Shown piece after piece: positions 7,805 to 16,349 of a DNA stretch of 56,656 nt; the stretch's first letter is position 1, and every line of letters begins with the position of its first letter. Where the stretch lies: contig CAYYJQ010000012.1 of assembly GCA_964472295.1 (NCBI GenBank), forward strand, positions 1 to 56,656, read 5' to 3'. The notes beneath the pieces were generated by a model. The model was not told the origin of the DNA, did not search any database, and saw only the letters and a list, made by a program, of their open reading frames with translations. The position numbers and the translations under genes are program-made. Source of the stretch: JAJRZX01 sp964472295 (lineage in GTDB: Bacteria > Desulfobacterota > GWC2-55-46 > JADFVP01).

Positions 7805-8104
7805 ATGAAAGCGGAACTCCTCCTTGAGAAACTCGAAGAAACAGCCCGCAGGCTCTCCATAAAGGTCGACTACGACGACCTCCACAAGGGCGAGGTACGA
7901 ACCAGCGGCGGCCTCTTTACGCTAAAGGGCGAGCAACGCATCCTCATACACAAGAAACTCTCCACAAAAGAACGGGCCGAGGTGCTCCTTGGCCTCCTTG
8001 CGCGCCTCGACACAGAGGGTATTCACATACCCGATGCCATCAGAAAGAGGCTCGAAGGCCGCCGCCCACCCCTGAAAGACGTATCAACGGAAGATTTGAC
8101 TTGA
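7805..8104 (+). CDS. Small conserved-looking protein of unknown function
   Basis: 99 residues, MKAELLLEKLEETARRLSIKV, with a middle segment GGLFTLKGEQRILIHKKLSTKERAEVL and a helical C-terminus. I do not recognise a named family with certainty. The pattern (short amphipathic N-terminal helix, GG-x-F-x-L-KGE-x-R turn, then helices) resembles small cytosolic proteins found near housekeeping genes in deltaproteobacteria. No signal peptide or membrane segment. Codon use matches its neighbours, so it is probably real. Divergent from trxA. Confidence 0.7.
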   Translation: MKAELLLEKLEETARRLSIKVDYDDLHKGEVRTSGGLFTLKGEQRILIHKKLSTKERAEVLLGLLARLDTEGIHIPDAIRKRLEGRRPPLKDVSTEDLT

Positions 8105-8132
8105 ACTAATAAAAATGTTAAACTTTTAAAGT

Positions 8133-8193
8133 GGACGTTTTTTTAAATAAACGTCCTGGTAGCGTCTATCCTTACCCCGGGCCCGGGATAAGG
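8133..8193. other. Two hairpins in the spacer before the TPR gene
   Basis: First hairpin: arms GGACGTTT (8133-8140) and AAACGTCC (8149-8156). Second: CCTTA/TAAGG arms at 8170-8174 and 8189-8193 enclosing a self-complementary CCCGGGCCCGGG core. They lie just after the small protein gene, and either could end its transcript, but neither is followed by a proper T tract. Confidence 0.5.
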
Positions 8194-8320
8194 GCCGAGA
8201 GCCGCTCCTGGCAACACGTCTCAATTGAAGCCATCGTCACGACCTTGCAACCCGTCCCCCTCTATATGTATCAAGGCGCACCCGCGGCGCCTGAACCAAA
8301 ACTCTCTGGAGACCTTAAGA

Positions 8321-10078
8321 GTGAAAAAAAGAATGACAAAAAAAACCAAGGCCATTTCCCTGTTCATAACCATTCCAACTGCCATGGGGCTCATGTTCTC
8401 ATCCTCGGCCTTCGCCTTTGGTATAAAAAACGTCATTAAAAAAAATACCGACTCCACCACAACAGTGGAGAGGAGCAAGGCCTATTATTATTACCTCTCA
8501 GGGCATACGCTCAAGAAAAACGGCTTCACAAGAGACGCACTGGACCTCTATAAAAAGGCCCTCGAAATTGACAGCCGCTCAACTATCCTCCATAACGAGA
8601 TAGCGGAACTCTACCTCCAGCTCGGTGATTACGAGTCCGCGAAAAAGCACCTCCTTCTTGCCGTAAAGGAAGACAAGGACTTTGCCCCTGCTCATGTGCT
8701 CCTTGCCGAGCTCTACACCATACTCAAGGAGAACGATAAGGCCGCCAAGAGCTACGAACGGGCCATTGAACTCGAACCCGACAAACACAGCAATTACCTC
8801 TACTTCGCCACCTTTTACGCAAGAATAGACGAGTACGACAAGGGCATCGCCGTTCTGAAAAGACTCCTCAAGAAAGACCCTGAGTCCATAATGGCCTATT
8901 ACTACATGGCAAAGATCGAGGTAAAGAGAGACAACCTTGGTCTGGCCGAGAGGTTTTACACAAAGACCATCACGCTCAACAACAGGTTCGCCCCGGCATA
9001 CTCAGAGCTCGCCATGACCTATGAGGCCGACAAGAAACCGGACCTGGCCGAGAAGACCTACAGAAAGGCCATCAGCCATATCCAGTCTCCAAAAGGCTTC
9101 ATGATAAGACTCGCCACGCTCCTTATCAAGCAGGACAGGCTTGACGAGGCCCTCAAGGTATACAAACAGCTCGAGGGATACAGCGAGACCCGCTACGACG
9201 CCATGGCGAAGATAGGCCTCATATACTTCGAGCAGAAGGACTACGACAGGGCCATAGCGAAGTTCAGCGATATAATAGAAGAAAAGCCAAAACTCAACAA
9301 GGTGCGCTACTACCTCGCCACGAGTTACGAGGCCAAGGGCGACAACGCGAAGGCCTTGGAGGAGTTCTCACGCATACCGCTTGACGACTCAAGCTACGTT
9401 GACTCAAGGGTACACCTATCGTACCTCTACCAGCAGAAGGGCGACACGGACAGGGCCATTAAAGAACTGAAAGACGCCCTTGCCGCCAAAAAAAATGACC
9501 CTGACCTCATAAGGCTCCTCGTCACGGTAATGCGTGAGGCAAAGAGATATGACGAGGCAATAGGGCTCGTGAAGACAGCCCTTCAGGAAGACCCGGACAA
9601 CGCTGACCTCTACTTCACTCTCGGGGTAATCTACGATGACAAGGGCGACGACAAACTCGTCTTCAGTTCCATGGAAAAGACGATTGAACTGAACCCGCGC
9701 CACAGTAAGGCCCTCAATTATCTTGGTTACAGTTACGCCGAGAGGGGGATAAAACTCGACAAGGCCGAAGCATACCTCAAAAAGGCCCTGGAGATAAAAC
9801 CCGGCAACGGATACTACCTCGACAGCCTTGGCTGGATATACTACAAGAAGGGCGAGTACGACGAGGCCATCAAGAACCTATCAGAGGCCGTAAAACTTCT
9901 GCCCGAGGACCCGGTAATAGCCGAGCACCTCGGCGACGCCTACCTCAAGAAGAACCTCAAGGAAAAGGCCCTCACCTTCTACGAGAACGCCTCTAACCTG
10001 AACACAAAGAACAAGGGCATCAAGACCAAGATAGAGGCCCTCAAAAAGGCGATACCAGCGGCGGGACCGCACCAATAA
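8321..10078 (+). CDS. Exported TPR-repeat protein
   Basis: 585 residues from GTG 8321, which has TGGAGA about 8 bases upstream; ATG 8333 is the other possible start. An N-terminal signal or anchor segment (SLFITIPTAMGLMFSSSAFAF) is followed by a chain of tetratricopeptide repeats to the end, at least a dozen, with the usual A/G-8 and A-20 positions (for example SKALNYLGYSYAERGIKLDK and GYYLDSLGWIYYKKGEYDEA). TPR arrays are scaffolds for protein contacts. The next gene, a LolB/DUF4292-like lipoprotein, starts one base after its stop, so the two are coupled. A role in lipoprotein or outer-membrane assembly is a reasonable guess only. Confidence 0.88.
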   Translation: MKKRMTKKTKAISLFITIPTAMGLMFSSSAFAFGIKNVIKKNTDSTTTVERSKAYYYYLSGHTLKKNGFTRDALDLYKKALEIDSRSTILHNEIAELYLQLGDYESAKKHLLLAVKEDKDFAPAHVLLAELYTILKENDKAAKSYERAIELEPDKHSNYLYFATFYARIDEYDKGIAVLKRLLKKDPESIMAYYYMAKIEVKRDNLGLAERFYTKTITLNNRFAPAYSELAMTYEADKKPDLAEKTYRKAISHIQSPKGFMIRLATLLIKQDRLDEALKVYKQLEGYSETRYDAMAKIGLIYFEQKDYDRAIAKFSDIIEEKPKLNKVRYYLATSYEAKGDNAKALEEFSRIPLDDSSYVDSRVHLSYLYQQKGDTDRAIKELKDALAAKKNDPDLIRLLVTVMREAKRYDEAIGLVKTALQEDPDNADLYFTLGVIYDDKGDDKLVFSSMEKTIELNPRHSKALNYLGYSYAERGIKLDKAEAYLKKALEIKPGNGYYLDSLGWIYYKKGEYDEAIKNLSEAVKLLPEDPVIAEHLGDAYLKKNLKEKALTFYENASNLNTKNKGIKTKIEALKKAIPAAGPHQ

Positions 10079-10079
10079 A

Positions 10080-10697
10080 GTGAGCAAGCCCCTGAGGCCC
10101 ATACTGGCCGCGATCCTCATCGCAGTAGCCGCGGGTTGCGCCCCGAGGGTAAATATAAAGGCAACTACCACGGGAGCCGGAGCGCTTCGTTCCATCAAGG
10201 CCTCGGCTATAGTCGAATTTACGAAAAACAAGACGGAAAAGGGGCGGGCGATTATCATGGCCAAGGCCCCGGACTCTTTCACCATAGAGATTAAGGGCCC
10301 CCTCGGAGCAACCATTGCCCTTATAAGGGGCGGGGAAAATGGCCTTACCTTCATCTCACGGGGAAAAGAAGAGACCTTCGAGGCAACAGACCCGCGTCTG
10401 CCCCTCAATATGAGCGCCAATGAAGTGGTCTCCTTACTTCTCGGCAGGCTAAACCCGGCGGGCAAAGACGCCTCTTTTATCACAAAAGACCTGCCCCAAG
10501 GAAGGAGCGTAAGGCGCTTAAAGGATAATGGAGAGGAACTATACAGGGCAGTACTCAGCGACTACCGCATAAAAGACGGCTTCTCACTGCCTTACACAAT
10601 CGCCATAGAGGGAAACGGTTATAAACTTATTATTAAATATCTTAACGTTAAGATAAACAGCGGCGTAAAGGACAGGGGCCACAAAGACGAAGATTGA
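10080..10697 (+). CDS. Outer-membrane lipoprotein, LolB/DUF4292-like
   Basis: 205 residues from GTG 10080, one base after the TPR gene stop. The signal peptide ends in the lipobox VAAGC (Cys20). The rest (LRSIKASAIVEF, ARIIMAKAPDSFTIEI-like strands, FSLPYTIAIEGNGYKLIIKYL) has the pattern of the LolB/LppX beta-sheet fold that binds lipid or lipidated proteins. LolB accepts lipoproteins at the outer membrane in Gram-negative bacteria, but identity to true LolB cannot be judged here. Operon with the TPR protein. Confidence 0.72.
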   Translation: MSKPLRPILAAILIAVAAGCAPRVNIKATTTGAGALRSIKASAIVEFTKNKTEKGRAIIMAKAPDSFTIEIKGPLGATIALIRGGENGLTFISRGKEETFEATDPRLPLNMSANEVVSLLLGRLNPAGKDASFITKDLPQGRSVRRLKDNGEELYRAVLSDYRIKDGFSLPYTIAIEGNGYKLIIKYLNVKINSGVKDRGHKDED

Positions 10698-10718
10698 AAT
10701 AAAAAAAATCTTTCCCTG

Positions 10719-10747
10719 TTGACTCACCCTCTCTTTTATGGTATATA
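10719..10747 (+). promoter_or_regulatory. Sigma70-type promoter of carD
   Basis: TTGACT (10719-10724), a 17-base spacer, then TATATA (10742-10747). It lies 59 bases before the carD start, which has an AAAAGGGACC ribosome site. Confidence 0.72.
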
Positions 10748-10806
10748 TACCTATCCAATCACGGCGCCGGCCATAACGTTCTGCGACCCAAAACAAAAGG
10801 GACCTC

Positions 10807-11313
10807 ATGTCAAACAAGATAAATCAGTCATTTAAAACCGGGGACCTCGCCGTTTATCCCGCGCACGGGGTAGGCAAGGTAATCGGGGTGGAGACTCGCG
10901 AGGTATCGGGCATAGGCACTTCATTCTACATAATCAAGGTCTTGGACACGGACGCTACTATTATGGTCCCGGTGCAGAACGCCACCCACGTGGGGCTCCG
11001 AAAGGTAATGCAAAAGAGCCAGGTCTCCGAGGTATACGCCATACTGAAAGACCGCGACGAGAGCGCCGCTGACACTCAGACATGGAACAGGCGCTACCGT
11101 GAGTACACTGACAAGATAAAGAGCGGAAGCGTCATGGAACTCGCAAAGGTCCTCCGAGACCTCTACGCACTGAAGTTTGACAAGGAACTATCCTTTGGCG
11201 AACGCAAGATGTTCGATACCGCAAAGACGCTTCTCGTTAAAGAACTCTCTGTGGCAAAGAAGACCAATGAGGACAAGATAGAAGAAGAACTCTACCGGCT
11301 CTTGCAGGAATAG
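10807..11313 (+). CDS. CarD-family transcription factor
   Basis: 168 residues. The N-terminal RNA polymerase interaction domain is clear: FKTGDLAVYPAHGVGKVIGVE, then FYIIKVLDTDATIMVPV. The C-terminal half is helical (REYTDKIKSGSVMELAKVLRDLYALK, LSFGERKMFDTAKTLLVKEL), as in CarD/CdnL proteins. These bind the polymerase beta subunit and stabilise open complexes, especially at rRNA promoters. It has its own promoter. The following position of ispD-ispF and cysS is a gene order seen in deltaproteobacteria. Confidence 0.93.
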   Translation: MSNKINQSFKTGDLAVYPAHGVGKVIGVETREVSGIGTSFYIIKVLDTDATIMVPVQNATHVGLRKVMQKSQVSEVYAILKDRDESAADTQTWNRRYREYTDKIKSGSVMELAKVLRDLYALKFDKELSFGERKMFDTAKTLLVKELSVAKKTNEDKIEEELYRLLQE

Positions 11314-11686
11314 GCTTAACGGCCCTTCTCAGCGGCCCTTCTCAAGGGTAGAAGAGAACCGTAACAACGGACCGTGGCCATGACAATCACTAGATAAGTT
11401 TAAAGCAACAGGTGGGTTCACAACTCTCACATTAAAAACACCGTTATCAACAAAAAAGCCGGTTTCTCATAAAAGAGGGCCGGTTTCTTCATTTTTAGGT
11501 CGATTTCCGCGTTTTTGAGGCAATTTAAAAAAAACTCCTTACCATATTATTGGCAAAAAAGCCTCACCCCTGCACCTCCATAATTTAACAAAAAAGCCTT
11601 TTTTTAGCGATTTATGACAATTTTTCTTTAAAAAAAGCAGTTTTTGCGAAATCCAACATAGTCATTCTCCTTACAGGTTACCCCCC
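11314..11686. other. AT-rich intergenic region
   Basis: 373 bases with no gene. Two direct copies of GCCGGTTTCT lie about 25 bases apart (near 11459 and 11484), followed by long A and T runs to 11650. No tRNA fold, no known repeat family and no clear rho-independent terminator. It probably holds the end of the carD transcript and the ispD promoter; a small RNA cannot be excluded. Confidence 0.55.
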
Positions 11687-12391
11687 TTGACTGAGAGACC
11701 AATCCCCAGGACCGCTGTCATCATACCCGCCGCGGGTAGCGGCACGCGCATGGGCGTTAAAAACAAACTCCTCCTGCCCCTTGCGGGCCGGGCCGTTCTG
11801 CTCCGAACCCTCGATGCCTTCGATACCTGTCCCCTCGTCACGGCCATCATCCTTGCCGTCTCGGATGATACGGCCCGTTTCTTTGATGAAGAGATAAGAG
11901 ACAACCCTGCATTCACAAAGGTCCTTCCGCCAGTTACGGGTGGCGCCACACGGCAGGACTCTGTGCGTAATGCCCTTGAGAGAGTCGCCGGTGGTTATGA
12001 TTTAATCCTTGTCCATGACGGCGCCCGTCCCCTTGTAGAGGCAGTGCTAATCAAGGCAATAATTAATAAGGCCCGTGAGACCGGGGCCGCCGTCCCCGTG
12101 GTGCCCCTCAAGGACACGGTGAAGGTTGTGGCGGATGGGGCCATCAGAGAGACCCCGGAGCGTGATACCCTCCGTGCCGTTCAGACACCACAGGGTTTCA
12201 GTACCGACCTCCTTAAAAGGGCCTTTGATGAGGCGGTGTCGTGCGGGTTTAGGGGCACGGACGAGGCATCTCTCGTTGAGAGGCTCGGCCTCCCGGTGAG
12301 CATAGTTCCTGGGTCCTACGAGAATATAAAGATAACCACCCCCGAGGACCTGCTCATAGCAGAGTCCATCATCGAGAAAAAACAAGCCTGA
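11687..12391 (+). CDS. ispD: 2-C-methyl-D-erythritol 4-phosphate cytidylyltransferase
   Basis: 234 residues, third step of the MEP isoprenoid pathway (MEP + CTP to CDP-ME). The nucleotide-binding loop PAAGSGTRMG is at 14-23, followed by KNKLLLPLAG with the catalytic Lys; VHDGARPLV and AVQTPQGF, TDEASLVE and SYENIKITTPEDL complete the family pattern. The only start in frame before the loop is TTG 11687, so the initiation codon is unusual. It is followed after a repeat-bearing spacer by ispF, as in many bacteria. Confidence 0.92.
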   Translation: MTERPIPRTAVIIPAAGSGTRMGVKNKLLLPLAGRAVLLRTLDAFDTCPLVTAIILAVSDDTARFFDEEIRDNPAFTKVLPPVTGGATRQDSVRNALERVAGGYDLILVHDGARPLVEAVLIKAIINKARETGAAVPVVPLKDTVKVVADGAIRETPERDTLRAVQTPQGFSTDLLKRAFDEAVSCGFRGTDEASLVERLGLPVSIVPGSYENIKITTPEDLLIAESIIEKKQA

Positions 12392-12624
12392 AACCTCTGG
12401 CCGCTACTCTTTGTTGGGTTGTGCCTTGCCCCACGGGTTCAACTTGCCACTTTTTTTGGTGGGCAGTGCCCACCCTGCCACTGGCCGTGCCCACCCACTT
12501 GAGGACAACATCAAACCACGGTGTCATACCGCCCAATCAAAAAACTTTCTTTTTTCCAAAAGAAAGTACGGAAGTCTTTTTTCTTCTTGCGGGCGTGTTG
12601 TCCTTATTGTATCTTGGTGTTTCC
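12392..12624. repeat. Intergenic repeat cluster between ispD and ispF
   Basis: Holds a partial GTTGGGT element (about 12414), a GGTGGGC-AGT-GCCCACC hairpin at 12458-12474 and an AT palindrome copy at 12544-12567 (central bases in reverse orientation to the aroC copy). The frame of ispF is open right through this DNA, which gives a false extension of 68 residues. Confidence 0.8.
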
Positions 12625-13107
12625 ATGAGAATCGGATTTGGTTACGATGTTCACAGGTTTTCAGAAGGCCGGGCGTTAATGCTCGGAGGCGTGCGTGTGC
12701 CCCATGAATTTGGTCTTGCCGGCCATTCCGACGCAGATGTGCTCCTTCACGCCATGATCGACGCACTTCTCGGGGCCGCGGGTCTCGGCGACATTGGCCT
12801 GCACTTTCCGCCAGGCGACCCTGCCTATAAAGACATACCGAGCATTACCCTCCTTGAGAAGACAAGGGACGAACTTGCCAAAAAGGGCTTTACACTCACA
12901 AATATCGACTCCACCATTGTATGCGAGGCACCGAGGCTTAAAGACCACATTCCGGCCATGAGGCGCACCGTGGCCTCGGCCCTTGGCTGTAGCGTGGACC
13001 TCATAAGCATAAAGGCCACCACTGAAGAGGGCCTTGGCTTTACGGGAAGACGCGAGGGCATGGCCGCCTATGCCGTGGCCCTTATTACGGAGATTGAGAA
13101 GAAGTGA
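12625..13107 (+). CDS. ispF: 2-C-methyl-D-erythritol 2,4-cyclodiphosphate synthase
   Basis: 160 residues from ATG 12625, the normal length. MRIGFGYDVHRF gives metal ligands Asp8 and His10; GHSDADVLLHAMIDALLGA carries the third metal His; FPPGD, NIDSTIVCEAPRL and KATTEEGLGFTGRREG are family hallmarks. It makes ME-cPP in the MEP pathway after IspD and IspE (IspE is not in the window). The upstream open frame is repeat-derived and was removed. Its TGA overlaps the GTG start of gltX. Confidence 0.95.
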   Translation: MRIGFGYDVHRFSEGRALMLGGVRVPHEFGLAGHSDADVLLHAMIDALLGAAGLGDIGLHFPPGDPAYKDIPSITLLEKTRDELAKKGFTLTNIDSTIVCEAPRLKDHIPAMRRTVASALGCSVDLISIKATTEEGLGFTGRREGMAAYAVALITEIEKK

Positions 13108-14480
13108 AGCCAAGGACACGTTTCGCGCCCAGTCCCACGGGTGCCCTTCACATGGGCAGTGTCAGGACAGCGCTCTTCAACTATCTCTTCGCAAGGGGCC
13201 GCGGCGGGACCTTTATACTGAGGATGGAAGACACGGACAGGGCACGCTCAAGGCCCGAGTTCGAGCGGTCCATCATGGAAGACCTTCGCTGGCTTGGGCT
13301 CCTCTGGGACGAGGGACCGGAGAGTAAAGACGCCCCACTGGGTCCCTACAGGCAGTCAGAGAGGGGAGGCATCTATGAGAGATACGCGGGAGAACTCCTT
13401 GACAAAGGGCTTGCCTACAGATGTTACTGCACAAAAGAGCGTCTCGCTGAACTTAAAGAGGCCCAGGCCCGAAAAGGCCTTCCGCCGCGTTACGACGGCA
13501 AATGCCGCGACGCAGGCCTCCGGCATACAAAAGATGCCTCGTCCGTAAGGTTTCGCGTCCCCGAAAAGAAAGAGATTTCATTCAATGACCTTCTCCACGG
13601 CCCAAGGGTCTTTAACGCCTCCGCCCTTGGCGACTTTATAATCATGACACCAGCCGGACAGGCCACATATAACTTCGCCGCCGCAGTGGACGACGGCCTC
13701 ATGGAGATAACGCACGTTATCCGTGGCGATGACCACCTCTCTAACACGCCTGCCCAGGTCCTTATCATGGAGGCCCTCGGCATGAGGGTCCCTGAATACG
13801 CCCACATCCCCCTTGTACTCGGCCCTGACCGTAAACCCCTTGGTAAGAGAGACAAAGGAGCGGGCATTAAAGAACTCAGGTTAGAGGGCTTTCTTCCAAT
13901 AGCCATTATCAACACCGCGGCAAGGCTCGGCTGGGCGCCGGGCCCCCTCCTCATGGGCCTTGAAGACCTGGCCTCTGCGTTCTCTCCAGAAAGGCTCTCG
14001 AAAAGCCCCTCAATCTTCGAGCCCCATGCCTTACTCGCGCTAAATAAAGAGGCCATGAACGAGCTCTCCGCCGATGAACTCATAAGGCCCTCAGGGCTCC
14101 ATGCACTCTCGGATAATAAAGAGGCCCTCATTGAGGCCGTGGAGGCCGTAAGGGCCAACGCCGAGACCCTCAAGGACCTCGAACGCCTTGCAGGAGGACT
14201 CGTAAAAAGGCCGGCCATGACCACCGACGCCGAGGACATATTAAAGACTGAAGAGGCCCGTGCCATACTCAAGGCCTTTCTCCATGAACTCGACAAGGGC
14301 GTGACCTCCTATGAAGAACTGGTAAAGAACGTGAAAAAAAAGACGCGCGCCTCGGGCAGAACCCTCTTCATGGGACTTAGATGCGCTCTCACCGGAGAGA
14401 CAAAAGGCATAGAACTAAAAAAAATATTTGAGGTCCTCGGCCCCCGGGAAACAGCGGAAAGAATAAGAGAGATACTATAG
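13104..14480 (+). CDS. gltX: Glutamate--tRNA ligase
   Basis: 458 residues, class I synthetase. HIGH-type motif HMGS inside FAPSPTGALHMGSVRTALFNYLFARG; RMEDTDRARSRPEFERSI binds the amino acid and ATP. The KMSKS-type loop reads KPLGKRDKGAGI, a variant of the usual KLSKR. A Cys-containing segment YRCYCTKERLAEL lies around residue 110, but the full SWIM zinc set is not complete. Start GTG 13104 overlaps the ispF stop. Charges tRNA-Glu; whether it is discriminating or also charges tRNA-Gln depends on a gatCAB system outside the window. Confidence 0.93.
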   Translation: MKPRTRFAPSPTGALHMGSVRTALFNYLFARGRGGTFILRMEDTDRARSRPEFERSIMEDLRWLGLLWDEGPESKDAPLGPYRQSERGGIYERYAGELLDKGLAYRCYCTKERLAELKEAQARKGLPPRYDGKCRDAGLRHTKDASSVRFRVPEKKEISFNDLLHGPRVFNASALGDFIIMTPAGQATYNFAAAVDDGLMEITHVIRGDDHLSNTPAQVLIMEALGMRVPEYAHIPLVLGPDRKPLGKRDKGAGIKELRLEGFLPIAIINTAARLGWAPGPLLMGLEDLASAFSPERLSKSPSIFEPHALLALNKEAMNELSADELIRPSGLHALSDNKEALIEAVEAVRANAETLKDLERLAGGLVKRPAMTTDAEDILKTEEARAILKAFLHELDKGVTSYEELVKNVKKKTRASGRTLFMGLRCALTGETKGIELKKIFEVLGPRETAERIREIL

Positions 14481-14718
14481 AAGAAGGAAAAGAAAAAAAG
14501 AGGGTGGGAGGTGGTGGGCTGCGCCCACCAATTAAAATACCAAACTTTCTTTTGGAAAAAAGAAAGTTTGACAAAGAAAACCAATGCCAATGGCCTCCGG
14601 CCATTGGTAAGAACTTGTAGCCCACCAAAAGTTGGGTAGAGCACGAAAAACAATAACTTGGGCAGAATCCCGCCCAATCCGGCAAAATTATCAAAAAACA
14701 TACAAACAAAGAGGCACT
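14481..14718. repeat. Intergenic repeat cluster between gltX and cysS
   Basis: Contains GGTGGGC-TGC-GCCCACC (14513-14529), an AT palindrome (14544-14567), an ACAAAGAAAACC box (14571-14582) and a perfect 9-bp GC hairpin CCAATGGCC/GGCCATTGG (14587-14607), then a partial GTTGGGT element near 14631. This is the cleanest full copy of the composite repeat. Confidence 0.82.
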
Positions 14719-16161
14719 ATGACGCTCAAGGTATTCAACTCACTGACAAGGAAAAAAGAGGAATTCATCCCCGCTGAAAAGGGAAAGGTAAGGATGTACG
14801 TCTGCGGCCCCACGGTATACGCCCCTGCACATATAGGTCACGCCCGCTCCGCCGTTTCCTTTGATGTCATCTACCGCTACCTCCAGTACAGCGGGCTTGA
14901 AGTCACCTATGCGCGCAACTACACCGACGTTGATGACAAGATAATAGCCCGCGCCAATGAACTAAAGATAAGCCCCAAAAAACTCGCCGAGGATAACATC
15001 CTCTCCTTTGACGCCGACATGGCCGCCCTCGGCGTGGTCCTCCCGCCCATACGCCCAAAGGCCACGGAGACCATGGACGAGATAATCAAACTCGCGAAGA
15101 GGCTCATTGAGCAGGGCTTTGCCTATGAACTCGATGGAGACGTGTATTTCTCCGTCCGCAAACTCCCGGACTATGGCAAACTCTCGGGAAAGAACATAGA
15201 CGACCTCGAATCAGGCGCACGAGTTGACGTGGACCAGAGAAAAGAAGACCCCCTGGACTTCGCGCTCTGGAAAAAGAGCAAACCAGATGAACCGTCATGG
15301 CCAAGTCCCTGGGGACCGGGAAGGCCCGGCTGGCACATCGAGTGCTCCTCAATGTGCATGAAGTGGCTCGGCGACACCATCGATATACACGGCGGAGGAA
15401 AAGACCTCATCTTCCCCCACCACGAGAACGAAATCGCCCAGAGCGAATCTGCCACGGGGCTTAAGCCCTTTGTGCGCTACTGGCTCCATAACGGCTTTGT
15501 AAACATTGAAAAAGAAAAGATGAGTAAATCCCTTGGAAATATCCTCAACGTGCGCGACGCCCTCAAAGCAGTCACAGGAGAGGCCATAAGGTTCTTTCTC
15601 CTCTCGGCCCACTACCGCTCACCCGTGGACTACAGCGCCGAGTCGCTAAGGGAGGCGGGCACAGCCGTTGAAAAACTCTATAAAACAGTTGAGAGGGCGC
15701 GCGAAGAGGCAGGCGTTACAGAAAAAGACGCCCCTTCTGACGAAGAACTCAAAAAACGCATGGCCCCCATAATAGAGGCCATGGATGATGACTTCAACAC
15801 CGCCGGGGTTATTGGCCTCCTCTTTAAAGAGGTAAACCGGGCCAACCGCATAATGGACGGAATGCGTGGAAAAGACACCAGTACAGACGCCCGGAAAGAA
15901 CTGGCCCTTATCCTCGCCCTCTTCAGGGAGGCCGGGAACTTTCTCGGACTCTTCACAAAAGACCCGAAAGAATTCTTCAACGAAGAAAAAAACAAGGCCG
16001 CCATCTCAACTGAAGAGATAGAGCGGCTCATTGAAGAACGGAACAGGGCGCGAAAGGAAAAAGACTTCAACCGCGCCGACGCCATCAGAAACCAACTCCT
16101 CGAAAATGGCATTGAACTCGAAGACCACCCCGGAGGAACACGCTGGAACGTTAAAAAATAA
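14719..16161 (+). CDS. cysS: Cysteine--tRNA ligase
   Basis: 480 residues from ATG 14719 behind GAGG. First zinc Cys in MYVCGPTVY, HIGH motif as HIGHARSAV, zinc ligands in HIECSSMCMKW and HHENEIAQSE, and a perfect KMSKSLGN loop. C-terminal DALR and anticodon-binding regions follow, ending IELEDHPGGTRW. Charges tRNA-Cys. Upstream codons read repeat DNA and were excluded. Confidence 0.96.
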   Translation: MTLKVFNSLTRKKEEFIPAEKGKVRMYVCGPTVYAPAHIGHARSAVSFDVIYRYLQYSGLEVTYARNYTDVDDKIIARANELKISPKKLAEDNILSFDADMAALGVVLPPIRPKATETMDEIIKLAKRLIEQGFAYELDGDVYFSVRKLPDYGKLSGKNIDDLESGARVDVDQRKEDPLDFALWKKSKPDEPSWPSPWGPGRPGWHIECSSMCMKWLGDTIDIHGGGKDLIFPHHENEIAQSESATGLKPFVRYWLHNGFVNIEKEKMSKSLGNILNVRDALKAVTGEAIRFFLLSAHYRSPVDYSAESLREAGTAVEKLYKTVERAREEAGVTEKDAPSDEELKKRMAPIIEAMDDDFNTAGVIGLLFKEVNRANRIMDGMRGKDTSTDARKELALILALFREAGNFLGLFTKDPKEFFNEEKNKAAISTEEIERLIEERNRARKEKDFNRADAIRNQLLENGIELEDHPGGTRWNVKK

Positions 16162-16349
16162 GAGAAAAGAAAGAAGAAGAGAGGAAAGGTGTCTCGGCGG
16201 GCCTTGCCCGCCGGGAAGAAAAAACAAAAGTGAAAAAAGGGCACTGCCCACCAAAAAAATCCTTGTTGGGTAGAGCGTCAGCGAAACCCAACAAATAACT
16301 TTGAAGAGATAGGACAGGCGGCAGGGGCGCCGCCTGAGAACCAGGCCTC
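16162..16349. repeat. Intergenic repeats after cysS
   Basis: GGCGGGC-CTT-GCCCGCC-type hairpin (16196-16212, imperfect), a half element GGGCACTGCCCACC (16239-16252), and a full GTTGGGT...ACCCAAC hairpin (16263-16294) carrying AGAGCG and CAGCGA. Convergent spacer between cysS and the PilZ gene. Confidence 0.75.

Noticed and set aside
12421..12624. N-terminal extension of ispF (68 codons)
   Set aside because: Repeat DNA (GGTGGGC hairpin and AT palindrome); IspF starts at MRIGFGYDVHRF in all families.
13104..14480. Glutamyl-Q tRNA(Asp) synthetase instead of gltX
   Set aside because: The protein is full length with an anticodon-binding region; GluQ is only about 300 residues.
14544..14567. AT palindromes as rho-independent terminators
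   Set aside because: The stem is made of A-T pairs only and would be unstable; T tracts are within the arms, and copies occur upstream of start codons.
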